Below are positions 55,215 through 64,000 of a stretch of DNA of 64,000 nt, one piece after another. A program made the translations under genes and the position numbers. Below the pieces are notes generated by a model that did not search any database, was not told the origin of the DNA, and saw nothing but the letters and a program-made list of their open reading frames with translations. The first letter of the stretch is position 1; each line of letters begins with the position of its first letter. This DNA is from Trichosporon coremiiforme. Its lineage: Eukaryota; Basidiomycota; Tremellomycetes; Trichosporonales; Trichosporonaceae. Location of the stretch: NCBI GenBank assembly GCA_039545355.1, contig BCJJ01000009.1:1529757-1593756 (forward strand), in the 5' to 3' direction.

Positions 55215-56533
55215 GCTTGCCGTCTTCGTTGTCGTCGCCGCAGATAGTGTTGAGAGCGCGTGGGGTCATCGGTCTTGGAGCCAGCCGGACAATCTTGTGC
55301 CAGCCTGTTGAGGTGGTGTTCCTTGGAGTCCCCGACTTCGGTATTGGGGATGACTTCAGCAAGGATTGGGAAAAAGCGAAGTGGTGCGTGTGCCGTCAAG
55401 AAGGGAACGTCACCATTGGCCCGATGAGTGAGTGGCATGCATATCACTCGTGTTCCTGCCACGTTTCTGCCTGGCAGCACTCTGTCCTGCAAGACCTGTC
55501 CTAGAACTTCATCTCGCAAACGCCAAGTGCATGAGTCTGGGAGGCATTGGTAAGGTAACTGCCCTGGTTCTCAGATACCCGAAGACTAACTCAACTCCAT
55601 CGTTCGAGCTGTGTGCGAAGTATCTGAGTGCCCGTACTGCCCCTTATGGTATTGATAATGCAAGCACACACGCTTGATCTTGATTATGCATGCACACGCG
55701 CCTCCTACATGAGTTATGTCTTTCCCAATGACAATGAGAAAGGAAGGCATTGCATTCCGTTCGGCTACGCTGCATCCCCTAACGATTATCACGGGAGGAT
55801 CACGATGAAGATCAGAACAAGATAAGATTAAGAGGAGTGATTTCGCTGGGCTCCCTTCGTACGGATGGCCAGCTCATGAGCTTCTGTGCAGAATTGTGTG
55901 TTGGGCGGCGGAGTGCGCTCGCAATAGGGTGCACTCCTCCCCAGAACATAGGGGTAATGCGCGCTATCGTTATGGCGTTGACCGCCGCTGGCTTCGCTTT
56001 GGAGGCTGCTCCTGCAATCCCTTCGGGTATAAGGACATTCTTAGGGGTATCTCCGACAAGTCCGGGTGAAAACTAGCTCTGACCCCAATGCACCCGAAAT
56101 CTGGACAGATGTTGCGATTTTTATCAAAATCTGGTCGTCAGCAGATCCGCGAGAGTAGTTGTACGAAGTTCGCATGCTCCTATAATCAGGATTTAAGGCA
56201 ATTTATAATCGGGAAGGGAGCTGGCTTGAAATGAAAATCAGCGTGGACTGGGGGAGCGCAGCCTCTCATTTCACCGGTAATAGTACGTCTTTTCGACGAA
56301 CCCGACCACTTCAAAAATCGGAAGATGCTGGATCGCTCGCCGGGCTTCCGCCATTGCCTTCTCAGGTACGTATAGGCAGCAATCACTCATGATGTCTACC
56401 ATTCCTGCCACTGGAATATATCAATCATCAAAAGGTTGCATTACGAGCAGCTGTGTCTCGCAACTTCGTCGGCTGAAGGAGGTGCAACAGACGTGGAAAG
56501 GGCCAAAGTCTGAACTTCCGTAAGCGTCAACCC

Positions 56534-56749
56534 TCACAGTGCGTCCATAATTAACTGAGCCGCGGGATCAACTGTAGAAAAACAACGGGAGATCTGTATC
56601 CCCTTCAGGATGACTGTTCCGTCGGCCGCATTATGCATAATCTTGATTTCACCCACGGCACCGCAGTCCCTAACGAAACTCACTGCAATCATTTCCCGCC
56701 CGTGGAACGATACGGCCCGTGAGTACCATCTGATCCCCTTGCTGGACAT
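56534..56749 (-). CDS. Short hypothetical ORF in AT-richer block
   Basis: 71 codons from an ATG at 56749. The peptide has balanced composition (WYSRAVSFHGREMIAVSF, GEIKIMHNAADGTVILKG), unlike the low-complexity frames around it. No family recognised and no promoter feature seen. It could be a real small gene or part of a decayed one. Confidence 0.25.
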   Translation of the reverse strand: MSSKGIRWYSRAVSFHGREMIAVSFVRDCGAVGEIKIMHNAADGTVILKGIQISRCFSTVDPAAQLIMDAL

Positions 56750-57410
56750 GCATGTATCATCCCGATTAGTGCCACCTGGGCGGGCCTAAACTCTTGAGCT
56801 CACCAAGAAGTAGCACGGGGAGTTACGAATCGCAGTGCTCAGTCATCGAAACGTAGGAATACGTCAAGGCATAATTCAAATAGGGCTTGTTCGAAGTACA
56901 GTCCCTAATGCACCAATTAGATCAAGAACGTACCCCCATCGACCTTGCTATTGGAGCCTTACGACACTGATTACGTGACTTCGCACCGACTCTTCCTCAC
57001 ACCAGGAGCTGCCACGCGCTCGACGGATCACCGCCACTTCATCACCGTATCAGCTGCTTGTTGCAGCAGCGGTGGTGTACCTAGTTGATGCTCCTACGAA
57101 AAAAAGTAACGGTGTCATGCAAGTGCGCGCTGTTTATCTGCAGACTGAAAGCGTCATATTTCTGCCGAAGGTACGCGAAGTCAAGTGTTCGCGAACCATA
57201 GACGCTCATTGCGAAGGTCCTTAGCTGACCAAAACGACGTTTACTGCGCGAACCATGGCGGTGCTTCAGAAGGCAGAGATTTTCCCCTCCCCAACGCTGC
57301 AGCAGTGAGCCAGGCGTATGTCCTCAGGTCCTATCTCTTGCGATGCTCGGTCCCTCGTGATTGCAGCCTTCATCCTCTCTTCTCAGTCGACTCGTACGGC
57401 GAGTTTGATG

Positions 57411-57570
57411 ACTACAGACCAATGCCCTGGCAGCCTGTATATGAACTACGGCATCATTTGTCCCCTCCTCATCCAGTATATGCCGGAGGGACTACAGACC
57501 AATGCCCTGGCAGCCTGTATATGAACTACGGCATCGTTTGTCCCCTCCTCATCCAGTATATGCCGGAGGG
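57411..57570. repeat. 80-bp tandem duplication
   Basis: Two head-to-tail copies of 80 bp (57411-57490 and 57491-57570) that differ at one base (A at 57456, G at 57536). The unit length is not a multiple of three, so it breaks any reading frame. The near identity points to a recent event. Confidence 0.95.
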
Positions 57571-58428
57571 ACTCCAGGTCTAATGCTCCTTATCCAGAGA
57601 CTTTTCACCAGTGACGCTGTTTAACAAGTTTGATGTGCTCTTCCGTGAGGGATTCGAACAGGTTGACTGGTGAGCATGGAGCCCACGCTCACTTGGAGTT
57701 TGCATGCGGAACGATCATCCATGCGTGGCAGTTGGTATCGTACGGCCGAACAGGTAGCTGGCAGGCGGACCCAAGGAAGGTCAGGAACCCTCAGTACTGG
57801 ATGAGGTTCTATTTGTAAGTAAGTGTTTACTTCAGTGCGTTGGCACTGTGTGCAGGGCGTCTACCAGTCCTTGGCTATGCCTCACAAGGGGCTGCAGTGC
57901 GACCCCTTCTCCCCTTGTACAGTGTTTGTGCCAGGTGTAGAATCAGAGGGCGATGGTATCCCATCGGGCGCTGAATCGAGAATGGATCAGCCATTCTCTT
58001 TACACCCGACGTACCCTAATCAAGATCAACATCAAGATGCTCGCTCACTGTAACCCATCGGCGGCCGAAAGCGCATCGGACTTCTGTCAGGCGGCCCGGT
58101 GCGCCACTGAACGCTGTGCAAACGTTACGCAGAAACTCAATCCCAATCAAACCTGATGGCTATCCCAGCTGCAGTTCTCGATAGACTATAGCAATCGAGC
58201 AATTCGGTCCCACGATATCTGCATGCATGTCTCCCCTGCGGACGGAGGACCATCAGTTTGAAGTCGAGAACAGAGCACGCCACTCCGACGCGGTAGTGGC
58301 GTGGGCAGACGTCACCATATGTGGGGGGATAAAATAAGCCCCATGTCCTTGACTTTCCTGCCGGCTCAGCGCCGTCTCCGCACTTATTGTTGCAGGTCGA
58401 CATATATCATCGCCCAGCACCTCGAGCA

Positions 58429-59117
58429 ATGTCCTTTCGCCTCGGAGCACGATTGATCGCCCAGGCGCCTCGCGTCGCCCGTCCTGCCGCTATTCGGGCG
58501 GCCGTCGCCACGCGCCGCGCTTCCCGCTCCGCCCTCCCCGCCTTTACTAGTCACGCCCGCTGGGTTTCGAGCACGCCGCATGGAGATCCCGGTGTTGACC
58601 CCTCGATCGCCGTCAGGTGAGTCGTCATTGCTCTGAAGATTTCTGGTCATATCTCCTGCAGCGATAACCTCGACGATGACCGCGCATGACCGCGCATGAC
58701 TCCGTTTGCTGACTGCCAGGGACATGTCGGATGACGAATATCACGATGTCGCGGACGAGGACATGGACCAGCTGCACGAGGCACTCGAGGATCTTGTTGA
58801 GAACTTTTCCAAGGATTGGGAGGTCGAGTACAGCGTAAGTGGACAACACGGTATAAGACTGACCCCAGTCTGGCGTGATGACGCTCGATGTGCCCCCGCA
58901 CGGCACCTATGTCATCAACAAGCAGCCTCCCAACCACCAAATCTGGGTCTCGTCCCCGATCTCTGGACCGAGCCGCTACTCCATGTCCCCCGACGGCATC
59001 TGGGTTCACCATCGCCGGAAAGGAATTCAGCTTGGGGCGTTGCTCGAGAAGGAGCTCCGCCAGTTCCTCCAGGAGACGGGAGCGGGAGAGGAATGGGAGG
59101 GCGTCAGGCTCAAGTAG
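58429..59117 (+). CDS. YFH1: Frataxin (mitochondrial iron-sulfur cluster assembly)
   Basis: Three exons (58429-58616, 58720-58834, 58869-59117) give about 183 residues. Residues 1-60 are Arg/Ala-rich without acidic residues, a mitochondrial presequence. The frataxin domain starts at [22 protein letters not shown], whose acidic helix binds iron and the Isu/Nfs1 complex, followed by [40 protein letters not shown] and a final helix [12 protein letters not shown]. It acts in matrix Fe-S cluster biogenesis. The first intron (103 nt) contains a 10-bp tandem doublet at 58681-58700; the second is 34 nt. Start chosen from presequence character; no earlier in-frame ATG fits as well. Confidence 0.95.
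58681..58700. repeat. 10-bp tandem doublet in frataxin intron 1
   Basis: CGCGCATGAC twice in succession within the first intron, close to its branch site region. Confidence 0.75.
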
Positions 59118-59248
59118 ATAGGCAGCGCTGTTGTGGTGCACCGTATGTATAAACTATTCTAACATGCTACCGCCAATGCATGGCACAATCCCCAAACCAC
59201 ATACAGACTGGTGAGGGTGAAACTACAGACTTCTAACCTTCAAAAGGT

Positions 59249-61407
<2,159 letters not shown>

Positions 61408-62326
61408 ATGTCTATCTCTCTTCCCAACGGTACCCTTCTCGCTGCTCCTTCGTCTTCGCAGCCTCCCATCTCGGCCGCTGTCACTCGCATCTTGCATCTC
61501 GCAAATTTCTCCCCGGAGTGCGTTCCTACCTCGAGCAAGGAAGGCACGAAAGCTAACGTTCCGCATAGGTTGAAGACTCGCGACATTCAGAATATCTTTA
61601 AGGAATGGGAGACGGAGAAGGGCGGCTTCCGCATCAAGTGGCGTGACGATGTCAACGCCATGGTCGTCTTTGTTGACGCTAACGTTGGTGCGTTGTTACG
61701 GCTAAGCGATGAACGACAGCTAACATCGTCTTCCAGCCAAGCGCGCGTATCTCAGCTTGATCCTCAACCCGCCGCCCTCGATGCCCACGCCTGCTACTAT
61801 CAGGCCATACGACGGCCCTGACGCCGCGCAGATCATCCAGTCCTTGGCGGCCCGAGCCATGGGCCACCGTGCTTCGATGTCTTCCGCCATCCCCTCTGGG
61901 TCGATTAGTGGCATGATGCGTGACGACGGTCGCGGCCCCAACAGTGGGGGGATCAACTCGTTCAAGATGCCCCTTAACCCCGCATTCTCATTCGGAGGTT
62001 CAGCCTCGTCAGGGCCCGGCCGGAACGGGCATGCTCAACGCATGTCCTACTCCCACCACCGCGCCAACTCGGCGTCGTCCAACTGGAACCGCCAGTCGCT
62101 CTCAGGCGCTCTCGGGTTTGCTGGCCCATCGCTGGGTGCTACACGCCTTCCCACCCACTCCGAAGGCTCGTCTGGTGACATTTCTAGGACAGCTTCTATG
62201 TCTGGGAATGAGGAGTCTTATCGCCAGCGCGGACACGGCGGTAAGGGGAGGAGGGAGAGCGTTAGCGCTGAGAAGGCGCTGCGCGAGGTCGAGCTCGCTC
62301 TGCAGAGTGTCGAAACCAAGGGCTAA
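61408..62326 (+). CDS. RRM-like (R3HCC1-type) protein, hypothetical
   Basis: Three exons (61408-61517, 61569-61687, 61737-62326) give about 272 residues. Both introns use GTGCGT donors rather than the usual GTGAGT. Residues ~22-95 form a short RRM-like fold: ILHLANFSPELKTRDIQNIFKEWE, FRIKWRDDVNAMVVFVDANVAKRAYLSLI. This pattern (FP..LKT.DL..iF.e....ysIkWvDdt.al.vF) is that of R3HCC1/R3HCC1L-like proteins, which in animals couple to RNA or the exon junction complex. Here no R3H domain is present. The C-terminal two-thirds is Ser/Gly/Asn-rich and disordered, ending in a helix (SAEKALREVELALQSVE). RNA binding is an inference. Confidence 0.8.
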
Positions 62327-63000
62327 GCCCTACTGATTCACCTACTCATTAGCACCCTGTCCGTTCTTTAATGTTGTCTAGTGATGATCCCCGTTCCAGC
62401 ATCTCCGCAGCCCTTCCAGTCCAAGACTGCTCGACTGTCTGGCTCCGACCCGCTCCTTGCATGTACCATAGCACCCCCATTAGGAGACGAGCTCGCACAG
62501 GCTGCGTTTCAAACGCGCTGTCCTCACCCTCACTCTGTCATGTATGTCGTGATGACGAATGGTTACAGGCGCCTGTCAATCGACTAGCCTTTGTACGACG
62601 CGGTCGGCGGAGCGTCTGCACAAAGTAGCAATCATGCTTTCCGTACGAAACCTGCTGCCCACGCTGCATGCGGTATACTCGTCTCTACTAATGCTGCATG
62701 CGGTACCTCTGGCAGCCATTAGCCACCGGAACCCATAGACAACTTTGCTGTGGTACAGAACCGTAAACGTCTCACGTTCTCGACGTCATGATGGTCACGT
62801 GATACAACGCGTCGGCACGGGGCGCTGCTGTACTCGAGTCTGAGCGTCACAAGTTGTCGAGCCATCCACCCTCATCCGTGTCCCCTCTCGCACATTTCGC
62901 TCCACGTCTACATCTCCAGCGTTTCTGAGGCTGGAGATATCCCTGACTGTTATCGGCGGCGTTTGTGCTGCAAGTCATCGACTCGACACCGTGGAGCGTC
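62327..63000. other. Intergenic, RRM-like gene to BUD6
   Basis: 0.67 kb. ACGCTGCATGCGGTA and ATGCTGCATGCGGTA form an imperfect direct repeat near 62658-62707. No exon or TATA box seen. Confidence 0.45.
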
Positions 63001-64000
63001 ATGTCCCGCCCTGTCATCTCCTATCCGATTCCTTCTCCGAACCCGCCGCCCGCGGCGCCTGTCGACACATTCGATGATCCGCTCAGCCAGCAGTCGGCTC
63101 CAGGCGTGAACAATGGTCCCAACAGGGAGGGTGGCGGGCATGCGCGCAGCGTCAGTGGCCAAACCAGGGGACCGGTGGGTTGCCGTGTCGTGCGCACCCG
63201 CTAACTTCTCAGGCTTCGACCTTGGACTCTTTCATTACGCGTCTCCTGGTTGTGACCAAGCAATTGCTGCAGGGACTGGAGCAATGGTCTCAGCGGCAAC
63301 TCACTGAGGAGGACGTACGTTCAGAAATACCCCGTGAGAGTAACTGACAAGGCCTAGGTGAGCGACATCTACGTCCGACTCGGCAATGGCTTCGAGCTCT
63401 GCGTGTCGGCCTTCCGAAAGGTTGGGATCTCCACTGCGTAAGCCTATGGTGTGATTCGTGCTGACAGGCAGTGATCTGGACTCCGTGCCCAACGATCTTC
63501 GAGTGATTCTTGAGCGCGCCTTGGGAGAGGAGCCGTCTACGGAGACCCTCAACATGTACCTGCCCGACATTCGAGCCATCATCTTCAACCTACTCAGCGG
63601 GCTGAAGAACAAGCAGATTGCTTACAAACGGCTTATTGCCGACAGGAATCAACCCGATGTCCTGAGCGCATCGTCCACTCGCCCTGCGTCCAAGCTTACC
63701 GAGTCGGACCCTTCACGTTCCGCGCCGTCGTCCAACAAGTCCGACCGCACAGCAAGTCCGGTACCCGTCCCTGCGGTCCCACTTCCAGCGGCTGCTTTGG
63801 CAGAGAGAAACCAGCAGCGTCAAAACAGGCCCGCACCTCCGGATGCCTTCCGCCCTCCTCGGTCGCGGTCTGCTCAGGACAGTCACTCCTCACATGAGCC
63901 GTCAACGCGCAGAACCTCCATGTCATCTGAGGCGTCCAAGCACAGGTCGTCCCAGATGAAGCCAATTGGTGCGCGACCGCTTATCAGGACGCCACCAACA
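63001..64000 (+). CDS. BUD6: Bud6/Aip3 actin and formin interacting protein, 5' part (cut by window end)
   Basis: Exons 63001-63174, 63213-63314, 63358-63437 and 63472 onwards encode at least 295 residues; the reading frame runs off the window at 64000. After a Pro/Ser-rich start (1-58) comes the conserved N-terminal Aip3 domain: STLDSFITRLLVVTKQLLQGLEQWS, EDVSDIYVRLGNGFELCVSAFRKVGIST, DLDSVPNDLRVILERAL and YLPDIRAIIFNLLSGLKNKQ. A Ser/Pro/Arg-rich region follows. Bud6 works with formins to nucleate actin cables at polarised growth sites. The C-terminal actin-binding and coiled-coil parts are outside the window. Introns are 38, 43 and 34 nt, the last with a CTGACAGGCAG end. The ATG at 63001 follows directly from non-coding sequence. 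Confidence 0.93.

Larger units (their letters stand above)
55215..58428. other. AT-richer block with no intact gene
   Basis: 3.2 kb. From about 55550 the base composition is clearly less GC-rich than the flanks. Fragments with protein-like composition (minus 56534-56749; plus about 57600-57820, FNKFDVLFREGFEQVDW and HAWQLVSYGRTGSW) sit among stops and no gene can be assembled. An 80-bp tandem duplication lies at 57411-57570. It may be a decayed gene or mobile-element relic. Confidence 0.45.

Overview
The window is nuclear DNA of a GC-rich, intron-dense fungus, most likely a basidiomycete yeast of the Tremellomycetes and plausibly Trichosporonales. This rests on gene content (Cyc8/Ssn6, Msh6 with a PIP box, Bud6, Pop4, frataxin, polyubiquitin, a CPL1-type secreted protein known from Cryptococcus relatives) and on gene style: very short introns (34-60 nt is usual), GTGAGT/GTAAGT donors, CTGAC or CTAAC branch sites a few bases before the acceptor, and very small exons (14, 16 and 23 nt). 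The species call is inference. I saw no tRNA, rRNA, CRISPR array, intact transposon or phage gene.

Layout, left to right. 1-3.9 kb: long pyrimidine-rich leader and probable 5'UTR intron of CYC8/SSN6 (3911-7297, +). 7.8-8.8 kb: mitochondrial-type J-protein (+). 9.0-9.3 kb: small Gly-rich secreted protein (-). 10.3-14.0 kb: MSH6 (-), with two MCB-type ACGCGT boxes in its promoter. 15.1-16.7 kb: Pho80-like cyclin (-). 19.5-23.9 kb: MFS transporter followed by a flavin monooxygenase (both +). 25.2-26.1 kb: CPL1/WSC-type secreted Cys-rich protein (-). 28.3-29.8 kb: five-exon small membrane protein (-), reassembled here from short exons. 31.4-31.8 kb: small putative mitochondrial protein (-). 32.8-33.4 kb: secreted ricin-B-type lectin (+). 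34.2-36.1 kb: Baeyer-Villiger-type monooxygenase (+). 36.8-39.0 kb: aminopeptidase P (+, eight exons). 39.7-40.8 kb: GPI-anchored surface protein (+). 41.4-43.8 kb: POP4 and a class III (SIRT5-like) sirtuin (both +). 44.2-46.9 kb: membrane-anchored aspartic protease-like protein with altered active-site motifs (-). 50.2-52.0 kb: GPI-type metallophosphoesterase (-). 52.7-55.2 kb: endonuclease IV/Apn1 with a repeat-bearing N-terminal extension (-). 55.2-58.4 kb: AT-richer block with no intact gene and an 80-bp tandem duplication. 58.4-59.1 kb: frataxin (+). 59.2-60.3 kb: four-unit polyubiquitin (-). 61.4-62.3 kb: RRM-like/R3HCC1-like protein (+). 63.0 kb to the end: BUD6, cut by the window edge (+).

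There is no operon-like organisation. Functional groupings that can be named are two DNA-repair genes (MSH6, APN1), an adjacent co-oriented transporter/monooxygenase pair, and several secreted or surface proteins, four of which have clear TATA boxes while the housekeeping genes mostly lack them. I found no convincing new multi-gene system. The best leads are the tandem-repeat N-terminus of Apn1 with an in-frame 51-nt optional intron, the unusual aspartic-protease motifs, the decayed 55-58 kb block, a possible unannotated exon at 14.5 kb, and the micro-exon/mini-intron gene structures.
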